A stretch of 64,000 bases of DNA. Source: Caulobacteraceae bacterium PMMR1. GTDB taxonomy: Bacteria; Pseudomonadota; Alphaproteobacteria; Caulobacterales; Caulobacteraceae. Made by a program: the position numbers and the translations under genes. This document shows, piece after piece, positions 39,015 through 47,985 of this stretch (within the stretch, counting starts at the first letter, position 1; every line of letters begins with the position of its first letter). The DNA lies in NCBI GenBank assembly GCA_000733915.1, contig JPOM01000001.1, positions 1,736,001-1,800,000 on the forward strand, in the 5' to 3' direction. A model generated the notes under the pieces. It saw nothing but the letters and a program-made list of their open reading frames with translations, ran no database searches and had not been told where the DNA came from.

Positions 39015-42000
39015 TTGACTGGGCTCGACTCAGCCGAGGCCCGCCCGCAGGGGCAGGACACGCCCGCCGCCATGGACCAAGTGCTCACCCGACCTGCGCT
39101 CCTGACCGCGCCGCCGCCCATCCGGCCCCAGGCGGCCCTGGTCCCGGGGGAGCCCTATGCGCGCGACGAGTTGCTGAGCGAGATCTTCGCCGAGACCGCC
39201 CAGCGCTATCCCGACCGGGTGGCGGTGCGCATGGCGGACGAGAACCCGGAGGCGCTCCGCCGTTCGCCCTCGCTGACCTATGCGGAGCTGAGGGTGCGGG
39301 CCTCGCGCTTCGCCCGCTATCTGCGCGCCCGGGGCGTGGGGCGCGGCGACCGGGTCGTGATCTGCCTGCCCCGCGGCCTCGATCAGTACATGGCCATCCT
39401 GGGCGTGCTCGAGGCCGGGGCCGCCTATGTGCCGGTGGACTGGAGCTTTCCCCAGGACCGCACAGACTTCGTGATCGCCGACTGCGAGGCCAAGGCCGTC
39501 GTCACCTGTTGCGATCGCCTTGACGCTTTCCAGCCCGGCGTGGCGATCATGGCCGTGGACACCGAGCTCGGCGACATCGCCGCCCAGGACCCCACGCCGC
39601 TGACGCGCATGGACACGGGGGCGGACCCCGGCGACCTCGCCTACATCATCTACACCTCGGGCAGCACCGGCCGGCCCAAGGGCGTGATGATCCGTCAGCA
39701 CAACGTCTGCCACCTGGTCCGCAGCGAGAGCGCCATCTTGGGCCTGAGCTGCGAGGACCGCATCTACGGCGGTTTCTCGCTGGCGTTCGACATGTCGGTG
39801 GAAACCATGTGGTCGGGCTGGTTTGTCGGGGCCGAGGTCATCGTGGGCTCCGAGGGGCTCGCCAAGGCCGGCCCGGACCTCGCACCTATCCTGACGGGGC
39901 TGGGCGTCACCTGCTGGCACGCCGTGCCGTCGCTGCTGGCGGTGATCGAGGAGGACGTGCCCTGCGCCAAGCTGATCAACCTCGGCGGCGAGGCCTGCCC
40001 GCCGGAGCTGGCGCGGCGGTGGTGGCGGCCCTGGCGGCGGCTCCTGAACACCTACGGCCCGACCGAGACCACCGTCACCGCCACCTGGACGGAGCTGCAT
40101 CCCGACAAGCCGGTGACGATCGGCACGCCCCTGCCCGGCTACACCGCATGGATCGTCGACGAGCAGCTGAACCCCGTGCCCGACGGCCGGGAGGGCGAGC
40201 TTGTGCTGGGCGGCCCAGGCGTGGGCGCGGGCTACGTCAACCGCGACGAGCTGACCGCCAGCAAGTTCACCTACACGCCCTTCGCGGGGCCGTCCGGCGC
40301 GCCGGAGGCGATCTACCGCTCCGGCGACCTCTGCCGCGTGAACGCGGACGGCGACATCGAATTCCTCGGCCGCATCGACACCCAGGTGAAGATCCGCGGC
40401 TATCGCGTCGAGCTCGGCGAGATCGAAACCGTCCTGGCCGAGGACCCGGCCGTGGCCCAAGCGGTGGTCCAGCTGTTCGACGAACCGGACGGGAGCCAGC
40501 TGCTAGTCGCCTACGTCGTGCCGCGAGCGGGCGCGGAAATAGACCTCGACCGGCTGCGCGATCTCGCGCGCGAGCGCCTGCCCGCCTACATGCGCCCAGC
40601 CGTCTACGAGGTGAGGCGCGCCCTGCCGACGCTGATCTCCGGCAAGGTGAACCGCAAGGCGCTGGAGCGGCCCCGTGTCGCCGCAGCCGAAGCGCGCGAG
40701 ATCACGCCGCCCGCCACCCGCACCGAGCAGCGCCTGCACGAGGCCTGGGCGCAGACCTTCGCGCCCCAGCCCGTGTCGGTGACCGACGACTTCTTCGAGG
40801 ACCTCGGGGGCCATTCGCTGCGCGCCGCCAAGATGGTGTCGATCGCCCGCGCCGACCCCATGCTGAGGTCCCTATCGATCCAGGACCTGTACGCCGCCCC
40901 AACCATCCGCGCCCTCGCCGAGCGGATCGACGCCCAGATCCAGGCCGGCGCGACCCCGCCCCGGGTCGACGCCACCTTCCACGCCATCCCGACGATGCGG
41001 CGCGTCTGGTGCGTGACCGCCCAGACCCTGGCCTTGATCCCCATCTTCGCCTTCGCCGGCATCCAGTGGATCGCGCCCTACCTCGTCTACAGCGAGGTGG
41101 CGACGGCGCAGCTTTCCAGCCGCCTGCCCGCCCTGCTCTGCGCCGGCGCGACCTTCGTCGTGATGCCGCCGGCGATGATCCTGCTCTCCATCGCGGTGAA
41201 GTGGCTGGTGATCGGCCGCTACAAGCCCGGCGACTATCCCCTTTGGGGCGCTTACTATTTCCGCTGGTGGTTCGTGCGCCGCATCCTGTCGGTGGTGCCC
41301 ACGCAGTACCTCGGCGGCACGCCCATGCTGGCCGCCTACTACCGCCTGCTGGGCTGCAGGATCGGCAAGGGCGTCTACCTGGGCCTGGGCGATATCGACG
41401 CCGCCGATCTCGTGAGCATCGGCGACGGCGCGATCGTGAGCGAGGGCGCGGTGCTGGCCACCACCTCGGTGGAGCGCGGCCTGCTCAGGATCGGGCGCGT
41501 GGAGATCGGGGAGCGCGCCTTCCTCGGCACCATGTCTGTCATGGGGCGCGACACCGGCATCGGCGCGGACGCCGTGCTGGAGGACCTCTCCGCCCTGCCC
41601 GCCAAGGAGCGCATCCCGGCGGGCGAGGCCTGGACGGGCTCCCCCGCCGTGCGCAAGGGCCCTGCCCCGCCAAGGGTCCGCCCCGCCCGGCCGAGCGTGC
41701 TCGCCAAGCTCCTCACCACGCTCGGCCTGCTGCTCGCCGCGCCGCTCCTGCCCCTGGCCGCCGTGCTGCCGATCGCGCCGGGTCTGATCGCGCTCATCGA
41801 GATCGACTGGGCGACCAGCGGCTACGCTTACGTCGCCCTCGCGCCCTTCCTGGCCCTGGTGTACGTCGTGCTGATGTGCCTGCTGACCGTGGTCGCCAAG
41901 TGGGCGATCCTGGGGCGGGTCAAGCCGGGTCTCTATTCGCGCTGGAGCTGGTTCTACGTCCGCTACTGGTTCGTGCGGCAGCTGGGCGAGCTCGCCCTTG

Positions 42001-43106
42001 ACCTGCTGCACCCGATCTACGCCACCCTCTACGTCCGCCCCTGGTACCGCGCGCTGGGCGCCAAGGTCGGCGAGCGGGCGGAGGTCTCCACGGCCACCTC
42101 GGTGGTGCACGATCTGATCGAGATCGGGGAGGAGAGCTTCATCGCCGACGGCGTCGTGTTCGGCGCGGCCCGGGCCGAGCCGGAGGCGCTCAGGCTGGAG
42201 CGCACGCGCATCGGCCGGCGCACCTTCGTGGGCAACTCCGGCCTCCTGCCGACCGGTGCGGACCTGGGCGACGAGGTGCTGATCGGGGTCCTCTCCAAGC
42301 CCCCGGAGGACGTCGCCAAGGCGCAGGAGCAAGGCTCGACCTGGTTCGGCTCTCCCGCCATCCGGCTGCCGCACCGCCAGATCGTCACCGTCTTCGACGA
42401 GGGCGCGCGGTTCCGGCCCTCCAAGCGCCTGATCGCAACGCGGCTGGCCATCGAATACGTCCGCGTCACCTTGGCGCTGACCGTGTTCATCGGCCTGTTC
42501 AGCGGGCTGCTCACCATCGTGGGCGACCTCTCCGACAAGCCGAACGGGGCCTGGCTGATCGCCGGCACGTTCCCCTTCCTCTACATGGGCTTCGCCCTTC
42601 TTGCGGGCCTGTTCGTCATCGCGCTGAAGTGGGTCGTCATCGGCCAGTACCGGCCGCGCACCGCGCCGCTCTGGAGCCTGTTCGTGTGGCGGACGGAGCT
42701 GGTCACCTCGACTTACGAGAACCTGGCCGTGCCCCTGCTGCTCGAGCCCCTGCGAGGCACGCCCTACCTGAACGTCTTCCTGCGGCTGATGGGCTGCAGC
42801 ATCGGGCCGCGCGTCTTCACCGACACGACCGACATCACCGAGCACGACCTCGTGGTGGTGGGCCAAGACGCGGCGCTGAACGAGAGCGCGGGCCTGCAGA
42901 CCCACCTCTTCGAAGACCGGGTCATGAAGGTCTCCAAGATCGAGATCGGGGAGCGGGCTGTCGTGGGCTCGCTGGCGATCGTGCTCTACGACTCGGTGAT
43001 CGAGAACGATGCTCAGCTCGGGGACCTCAGCGTCCTGATGAAGGGCGAGACCCTGCCCGCGGGCACCGCCTGGGAGGGCTCGCCCGCCCGCCCGGCGCGC
43101 GTCTGA
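39015..43106 (+). CDS. Pls/PosA-family membrane NRPS (A-PCP plus three LbH/TM units)
   Basis: A 1363-residue single-module synthetase that starts at a TTG (or an ATG at 39072). The adenylation domain (about residues 40-560) has A3 IIYTSGSTGRPKG, A5 NTYGPTETTVTA, A7 YRSGDLC, A8 GRIDTQVKIRGYRVELGEIE and A10 GKVNRK with Lys544. The carrier domain GGHSLRAAKM has Ser601. There is no condensation or thioesterase domain. Instead come three tandem units (from about residue 655), each two membrane helices, a KW-x-GR/QxKPG-like motif, and a hexapeptide-rich (left-handed beta-helix) domain at about 776-882, 1009-1115 and 1252-1362. This is the layout of epsilon-poly-lysine synthetase Pls and PosA. The hand-aligned pocket code DMEHILTVTK has an acidic residue at the third place, suggesting a basic substrate. 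The product is not known. Confidence 0.88.
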   Translation: MTGLDSAEARPQGQDTPAAMDQVLTRPALLTAPPPIRPQAALVPGEPYARDELLSEIFAETAQRYPDRVAVRMADENPEALRRSPSLTYAELRVRASRFARYLRARGVGRGDRVVICLPRGLDQYMAILGVLEAGAAYVPVDWSFPQDRTDFVIADCEAKAVVTCCDRLDAFQPGVAIMAVDTELGDIAAQDPTPLTRMDTGADPGDLAYIIYTSGSTGRPKGVMIRQHNVCHLVRSESAILGLSCEDRIYGGFSLAFDMSVETMWSGWFVGAEVIVGSEGLAKAGPDLAPILTGLGVTCWHAVPSLLAVIEEDVPCAKLINLGGEACPPELARRWWRPWRRLLNTYGPTETTVTATWTELHPDKPVTIGTPLPGYTAWIVDEQLNPVPDGREGELVLGGPGVGAGYVNRDELTASKFTYTPFAGPSGAPEAIYRSGDLCRVNADGDIEFLGRIDTQVKIRGYRVELGEIETVLAEDPAVAQAVVQLFDEPDGSQLLVAYVVPRAGAEIDLDRLRDLARERLPAYMRPAVYEVRRALPTLISGKVNRKALERPRVAAAEAREITPPATRTEQRLHEAWAQTFAPQPVSVTDDFFEDLGGHSLRAAKMVSIARADPMLRSLSIQDLYAAPTIRALAERIDAQIQAGATPPRVDATFHAIPTMRRVWCVTAQTLALIPIFAFAGIQWIAPYLVYSEVATAQLSSRLPALLCAGATFVVMPPAMILLSIAVKWLVIGRYKPGDYPLWGAYYFRWWFVRRILSVVPTQYLGGTPMLAAYYRLLGCRIGKGVYLGLGDIDAADLVSIGDGAIVSEGAVLATTSVERGLLRIGRVEIGERAFLGTMSVMGRDTGIGADAVLEDLSALPAKERIPAGEAWTGSPAVRKGPAPPRVRPARPSVLAKLLTTLGLLLAAPLLPLAAVLPIAPGLIALIEIDWATSGYAYVALAPFLALVYVVLMCLLTVVAKWAILGRVKPGLYSRWSWFYVRYWFVRQLGELALDLLHPIYATLYVRPWYRALGAKVGERAEVSTATSVVHDLIEIGEESFIADGVVFGAARAEPEALRLERTRIGRRTFVGNSGLLPTGADLGDEVLIGVLSKPPEDVAKAQEQGSTWFGSPAIRLPHRQIVTVFDEGARFRPSKRLIATRLAIEYVRVTLALTVFIGLFSGLLTIVGDLSDKPNGAWLIAGTFPFLYMGFALLAGLFVIALKWVVIGQYRPRTAPLWSLFVWRTELVTSTYENLAVPLLLEPLRGTPYLNVFLRLMGCSIGPRVFTDTTDITEHDLVVVGQDAALNESAGLQTHLFEDRVMKVSKIEIGERAVVGSLAIVLYDSVIENDAQLGDLSVLMKGETLPAGTAWEGSPARPARV

Positions 43107-43117
43107 ACCTCGCCCGC

Positions 43118-43714
43118 GTGGAGGCGCTCTGGATCGACGACCTGGCCGAGGCGCCTGAGGGCGAGCTGCGGCCGGTGGTCTGGGTCCGGCGGCTGGAGGC
43201 GCCTGCCGGCGACGCTGCGGAGGGCCGCCTGGCGCGGCGTCAGACCCTGAAGCAGCTGGCCGGGCGCGTGTTTCAGGTCTCGCCCGAGGCGGTGGTGCTG
43301 GACCGCGCCGAGCCTGGCGGCCTGAAGGTCGCGGCGCCGCGTGCCGCCTTCGCCAGCGTCGCGGGCCGGGGCGCGCTGATCGCCGCGGCGCTCTCGCCCG
43401 TCCCGGTGGGCGTGGACATCGAGCCGGCTGCGCCCACCTTCGACCTGCCCTTCGACGCCCTGGACGAGGACGCGCAGGCCGCCCTGGCCGGGCTGGACCC
43501 GCCCGCGCGCATCCGCGCCTTCCTGCGTCGCTGGACGGCGATCGAGGCGCATCTGAAGGCGCACGGCCTGGGCTTTGGTCAGACGGCGCCCTCGCAGGTT
43601 CAGGCCCGAGCGCGCCCGGACGGGATCGCGCTGCGCGGCCCCGGGACCCGCAGGACCCTCGCCGCCCTCCACGAGGACGCCGACCACGTCGCGGCGCTCG
43701 TGCTCTTGCCATGA
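43118..43714 (+). CDS. 4'-phosphopantetheinyl transferase, Sfp type
   Basis: A roughly 198-residue protein predicted to activate carrier domains with phosphopantetheine from CoA, here the NRPS carrier just upstream. GVDIEP has Asp100 and Glu102 for Mg, and the WTAIEAHLKAHG stretch matches the WTxKEAxxK motif, with Trp139, Glu143 and Lys147 in place but the first Lys replaced by Ile. The start is uncertain: GTG 43118 is chosen, and the CTG at 43103, overlapping the NRPS stop, is an alternative. Coupling to the NRPS is likely. Confidence 0.8.
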   Translation: MEALWIDDLAEAPEGELRPVVWVRRLEAPAGDAAEGRLARRQTLKQLAGRVFQVSPEAVVLDRAEPGGLKVAAPRAAFASVAGRGALIAAALSPVPVGVDIEPAAPTFDLPFDALDEDAQAALAGLDPPARIRAFLRRWTAIEAHLKAHGLGFGQTAPSQVQARARPDGIALRGPGTRRTLAALHEDADHVAALVLLP

Positions 43715-43739
43715 AGCTCGGCCGGCGGTGAAAGGGGGC

Positions 43740-44201
43740 ATGCGCCAGAGCCCCACCGTCGCCGCCCTGCTCGCTGTCGCGGGCCTGAACGCCTGCAGCC
43801 CGTCCGCCCCCTCGGCGCCCAAGCCGCCGAGCCCCGAGGCCGCTCGCCTGCTGGCCGAGCTGCCGCCCCGTTTCGCCCATGCGGACCCCCAGAACGGGCG
43901 GCTGCATTTCAACGCCTGCCGTAGCTGCCACACGATCACCGCCGGGGGGCCGAACCTGGTCGGGCCCAACCTCTACGGCGTCGTCGGCCGCAAGGTCGCA
44001 AGCCACGCAGGCTACAGCTACTCGGATGCGCTGAAGGCCAAGGACCTGACCTGGGACGCCGATCGCCTGGACGCCTGGCTGAAGAGTCCGCAGGTGTTCG
44101 CTCCCGGGACCAAGATGAGCTACGTCGGGATCAAGGACGATGCGGACCGGCGCGACGTTATCGCCTACCTCAAGGTCGCGGGCTCCGGCGTCGAACCTTA
44201 A
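43740..44201 (+). CDS. lipoprotein cytochrome c
   Basis: A 153-residue class I cytochrome c. AAAGGGGG precedes the ATG at 43740. The leader AALLAVAGLNACSPS suggests a lipobox with Cys19, so the protein would be anchored in a membrane facing the periplasm. The haem site is CRSCH (Cys60, Cys63, His64), and the sixth ligand is probably Met126 (TKMSYVG). It could accept electrons from the PQQ dehydrogenase upstream. It is 25 bases after the PPTase gene. Confidence 0.88.
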   Translation: MRQSPTVAALLAVAGLNACSPSAPSAPKPPSPEAARLLAELPPRFAHADPQNGRLHFNACRSCHTITAGGPNLVGPNLYGVVGRKVASHAGYSYSDALKAKDLTWDADRLDAWLKSPQVFAPGTKMSYVGIKDDADRRDVIAYLKVAGSGVEP

Positions 44202-44204
44202 GCC

Positions 44205-44992
44205 TCAGAAGCGCTTCCAGATCGCGAGGACGGGACCGCTCTCCTTGGGGCTCTCGCGGCCCCAGACCGCCTCGCGCCAGCCGCCCTGCAGGCTCCAGGA
44301 CCCGTTCTGGTAGACGAAGCTCTCCTCCACCTTCCACCACATAGGCCGGGCGCCGCGGTCGCGGTCCGCCGCCCCGGCATAGGCCTGGGTCAGCACCAGC
44401 CAGTGGCGGCCGTGCCGCTCGCCGTAGGTCACGTCGAGGTGCGTCTCGTCGGGCAAGCCCGAGCGGGCGTAGCGCGCGACCTGGATGTCCACGAAGCTCC
44501 CCCTGCGGATCCAGTTGGTCGTCTGGCCGACCAGCAGGCGGACCTCCAGGTCGCCGTCGCCGGCGTGCGGAGCCGCGTAGCCCGCGTTCCGCCCCACCCC
44601 CGGCGCGACCCCCCCGACGTAGAGGCTCGCCACCGTCCGCCGGGTCTGCAGCACCGTCCAGCGCAGGCCGAGCTCCGCCGGACCCCGGCCGTCGTAGCGA
44701 ACGAAGGCGTCCGACCCCGAAGTCCAGGACGCCTTGCCTTGCAGGGTCAGCCGGTCGGTAAGGCCGCGCTCGAAGAAGGCCGAGATCGTGTCCTGGCGCA
44801 GGCGCGGGATCGCGGCTTCCCGGCCCTGAGGGTCGTAGGCGACCGTCGCCTGCTCGTCCTCGGACTTGAGGATGACCTGGGTCTGGCCCCTCGGCATGGG
44901 CCAGGCGCCCGCGTGCGCCGACCCCGCCGTCGCCACCCCCGCCAGCGCCGCCCTCCGATCAGACCCGCAACCCGCCCCGCCCCCCAGCGCAC
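44205..44992 (-). CDS. secreted beta-rich hypothetical protein, 5' end frameshifted
   Basis: About 262 residues when repaired. The body shows alternating hydrophobic and polar strands: GQTQVILKSEDEQATVAYD, TLQGKASWTSGSDAFVRY, LEVRLLVGQTTNWI and WWKVEESFVYQNGSW, suggesting an outer-membrane barrel-like or periplasmic protein. As given, the frame lacks a sensible start. Restoring one G in the run at 44951-44953 joins it to a frame opening at the GTG at 44992, producing a good signal peptide (VAGLIGGAALAGVATAGSAHA, cut before GAWP). Function unknown. Confidence 0.65.
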
Positions 44993-44998
44993 GGCCCG

Positions 44999-45472
44999 TC
45001 AGCCCGGCGGGTCCGCGTAGCGCGGCTCTGGCGTCCAATTCGCGCCCCGCCCGGTCACATCGTCCCAGCTATAGGGACAGTCGAGCGGCAGATCGACCCT
45101 GCGCCCCTGGACCTCGAGGGTCAGACGAAGACGCTTCAGCACCTTGCCGTACTCACCCCGGTACTCGTCGGTCAGCCGCCGCTGCAGAGTGGGCGAGGTC
45201 TCGTCCTCCAGCTCGCCGCGAAAGCCGACGATCTCCTGCCGCCAATGATCGACCGCCTCCAGGGGCCCCACGTACTCGATCTTGAGCAGGTGCAGCAGGA
45301 TGTTGCGAATCTGACTGAGGCAGGCGCGGCGCTGCGATTCCCCCAAGTCGCCCACCTCCTCAGCGAGATGCTCGTAGTCCAGCGCATTGTCCCGCCCCGC
45401 CCGCTCGCGCAGCGCTCGCGCCTGCTCCTGCGTCCAGGCGTAGAAGTCTGTCTCGTAAAGGGTCTCGGACAT
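44999..45472 (-). CDS. DUF29 protein
   Basis: A 157-residue DUF29 protein, identified by YETDFYAWTQEQARALRERA, the conserved DYEHLAEEVGDLGES and the later LHLLKIEYV. Family function is unknown. The repaired upstream signal-peptide gene begins seven bases after its stop, so both may be co-transcribed. Confidence 0.92.
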   Translation of the reverse strand: MSETLYETDFYAWTQEQARALRERAGRDNALDYEHLAEEVGDLGESQRRACLSQIRNILLHLLKIEYVGPLEAVDHWRQEIVGFRGELEDETSPTLQRRLTDEYRGEYGKVLKRLRLTLEVQGRRVDLPLDCPYSWDDVTGRGANWTPEPRYADPPG

Positions 45473-45515
45473 GGCGCTCCTGAGGGTCGAGGGGCGGGCG
45501 CGACCTCGAACGCCG

Positions 45516-46292
45516 TCAGGCGTCGTAGCCCGGCAGCTCGCGGTCCAGGCGGCGCAGGAAGCCCGGCCAGGCCAGGCGCGAAATCCCGCCCATGCCCGCC
45601 TTCATCTGGCCCGCCACGGTGTCCTGGGCCTGCTTGGGCGCGATCAGGACCTTGTCCCGCCCCCCCGACAGGGCGGCGATCTGCTGGCTGCAGGCGCGCT
45701 CGAGGAAGAACATGTTGAGCCAGCACTCCGCCGCGGTCTCGCCCACCGCCAGGGTGCCGTGGTTCCGCAGGATCATGACCTTCTTGTCGCCGAGGTCGGC
45801 GACCAGGCGCTCGCGCTCGTCGTGGTTCAGGGCCACGCCTTCATAGGCGTGGTAGGCGAGGGTGGGCATAAGCAGCAGGTGGTTCTGGCTGATCGGGAGC
45901 AGGCCCTCGGCCTGGGCGGAGACGCCCACCCCGTCGTCGGTGTGCAGGTGCATCACGCAGAGCGCATCCTCGCGCGCGGCGTGCACGGCGGAGTGGATCG
46001 TGAAGCCCGCCGGATTGATGAAGGACGAGGTCTCCTGGACGACGTTGCCTTCCAGGTCGACCTTGACCAGCGCCGAGGCGGTCATCTCTTCGAAGAAGAC
46101 GCCGTAGGGGTTGATCAGGAAGTGGTGCTCCGGCCCCGGGACCCGCATGGAGATGTGGGTGAAGATGGCGTCGTCCCAGCCATAGAGCGCGACCAGGCGA
46201 TAGAGCGCGGCGAGCTCGACACGGGCCTGCCATTCGGCGTCGGCCACCAGGCCCTTCAGCGAGTGGATCGGCATCAACGAGCCGTCGGCCAT
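45516..46292 (-). CDS. class II aldolase/adducin-family protein
   Basis: A 258-residue zinc-dependent class II aldolase or ribulose-phosphate-epimerase-like protein. Family parts are THISMRVPG, FLINPYGVFFEEM, AVHAAREDALCVMHLHTDDG with the metal His pair, and ILRNHGTLAVG with the third His. The adducin-like subgroup often lacks known substrates, so only the fold is certain. On the same strand as DUF29. Confidence 0.9.
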   Translation of the reverse strand: MADGSLMPIHSLKGLVADAEWQARVELAALYRLVALYGWDDAIFTHISMRVPGPEHHFLINPYGVFFEEMTASALVKVDLEGNVVQETSSFINPAGFTIHSAVHAAREDALCVMHLHTDDGVGVSAQAEGLLPISQNHLLLMPTLAYHAYEGVALNHDERERLVADLGDKKVMILRNHGTLAVGETAAECWLNMFFLERACSQQIAALSGGRDKVLIAPKQAQDTVAGQMKAGMGGISRLAWPGFLRRLDRELPGYDA

Positions 46293-46400
46293 GGCGGGTC
46301 TCCTGTCCTATCGGACGCGAAGGGTCGCCTGCGCGGGGCGCTGGGTCAAGGCGGGCTTAGGGGGGCGCGGCTCAAGGGGCGAGGCTCAAGGGGTTAAGGC

Positions 46401-47900
46401 TCAGGGGCGCGTGCGCGTCCGCTCGATCGCATCGCGCCAGCGGGCGCGCAGGGCGTCCCGCTCCGCCGCGGCCAGGGCGGGGGCGAAGGGCTCGTGCTCG
46501 GGCCTACGGGCGGCGGCGGTCTCGAGGGTCTCGAACACGCCCGAGGCCAGACCCGCCAACAGCGCGGCCCCGAGCGCTGTGGTCTCCGGGAAGTCGGCGC
46601 GGGCGACCCGCAGGCCGGTCAGGTCGGCCAGGCGCTGGGCGAACCCGCGGCTCTTGGCCATGCCCCCGTCGATGGCCAGCACCGGATCGTGCGCGAAGGC
46701 GCCGGGCGCGTCGGCGGCCATGGCCTCGATCAGGTCGGCGCTCTGATGCGCGGCGGCGTCGAAGGCGGCGTGGGCGATCTCAGGCAGGCCGGCGTCCCGC
46801 GTTAGGCCGAACAGGGCGCCGCGGGCGTCCGCGTCCCAATAGGGCGCGCCGAGCCCCGTGAAGGCCGGAACCAGCACGACGCCGTGGTTCGGCCGCGCCG
46901 CCCGCGCCAGGGCCTCCGCCGCCTCGGGCCCGCCGGCGACGCCCAGCCCTTCGCCGAGCCACTGGATCGCCGCCCCGGCCACGAAGATGGAGCCTTCCAG
47001 GGCATAGGTCGCACGCCCCGCGACCCTTGCAGCCACCGTGGTCAGGAGGCGCGCGCCCGAGCGAGGAGCCGCCTCGCCGGTGTTCAGGAGCATGAAGCAG
47101 CCCGTGCCATAGGTCGCCTTCATGGCCCCGGGGCGGACGGCGCCCTGGCCCATCAGCGCCGCCTGCTGGTCGCCCACCAGCGCCCGGATCGGGACGGGGC
47201 GGCCCAGCAGGGCAGCCTCCGTCTCGCCGAAATCGCCGGCGGTGTCGCGGATCTCGGGCAGCAGGCTGCGGGGCGTCCGGAACAGCCGGCAAAGCTCGTC
47301 GGACCAGGCCTGCCGCTCCAGGTCCATGAGCAGGGTGCGCGAGGCGTTGGTCGCGTCGGTGGCGTGCACCCGCCCGCCGGTCAGCCGCCACGTCAACCAG
47401 GCGTCGATGGTCCCTGCTAGGAGCTCGCCGCGTTCGGCCGCCGCACGGGCCCCCTCCACCCGGTCCAGCACCCAGGCGATCTTGGTGGCGGAGAAGTAGG
47501 GGTCGAGCAGCAGGCCGGTCAGGGAGGTCACGCCCGGCTCGGCGCCCTCCGCCTTCAGCCGCTCGCAGACATCCGCCGTGCGGCGGTCCTGCCAGACGAT
47601 CGCGGGGTGTATCGCCCGCCCGCTCGCGCGCTCCCAGACCACCACCGTCTCGCGCTGGTTGGTGATCCCCAGCCCCGCGACCGCTTCGGGGCCGCGGCGC
47701 GTCTTGGCGAGCGCCTCGCGCAGGACCTCGACCACGTGAGTGAAGATCAGCTCCGGGTCGTGCTCCACCCGGCCGTCGGCCGGATAGGACTGCGGCAGCG
47801 GCTGGCCGGCGTCGGCCAGCGCCCGCCCCGCGGCGTCGAACACAATGGCCCGGGTGCTGGTCGTGCCCTGGTCCAGGGCCAGGAGGATCGGATCGGTCAC
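46401..47900 (-). CDS. glpK: glycerol kinase
   Basis: Phosphorylates glycerol to glycerol-3-phosphate. At 499 residues it is full length. LALDQGTTSTRAIVFD is the FGGY-kinase ATP/phosphate motif, GLGITNQRETVVVWER and HPAIVWQDRRT bind glycerol, and YGTGCFMLLNTGEAA and IDGGMAKSRGFAQ are C-terminal signatures. No glpF or glpD nearby. Divergent from the DUF2336 gene. Confidence 0.97.
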   Translation of the reverse strand: MTDPILLALDQGTTSTRAIVFDAAGRALADAGQPLPQSYPADGRVEHDPELIFTHVVEVLREALAKTRRGPEAVAGLGITNQRETVVVWERASGRAIHPAIVWQDRRTADVCERLKAEGAEPGVTSLTGLLLDPYFSATKIAWVLDRVEGARAAAERGELLAGTIDAWLTWRLTGGRVHATDATNASRTLLMDLERQAWSDELCRLFRTPRSLLPEIRDTAGDFGETEAALLGRPVPIRALVGDQQAALMGQGAVRPGAMKATYGTGCFMLLNTGEAAPRSGARLLTTVAARVAGRATYALEGSIFVAGAAIQWLGEGLGVAGGPEAAEALARAARPNHGVVLVPAFTGLGAPYWDADARGALFGLTRDAGLPEIAHAAFDAAAHQSADLIEAMAADAPGAFAHDPVLAIDGGMAKSRGFAQRLADLTGLRVARADFPETTALGAALLAGLASGVFETLETAAARRPEHEPFAPALAAAERDALRARWRDAIERTRTRP

Positions 47901-47985
47901 GCGCGCCGCCTCAGCTTCGTTAAGCGCGCCTTAATGACCCGGCGGCACTCTGTCCTGCAATGCCGAGTCGCGTCCGGAGCCCCGC

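Noticed and set aside
40872-44006. A 1044-codon open frame on the minus strand opposite the NRPS and PPTase
   Set aside because: Composition is Arg/Gly/Pro/Ala-rich without any motif, and the sense strand encodes clear A, PCP and PPTase signatures.
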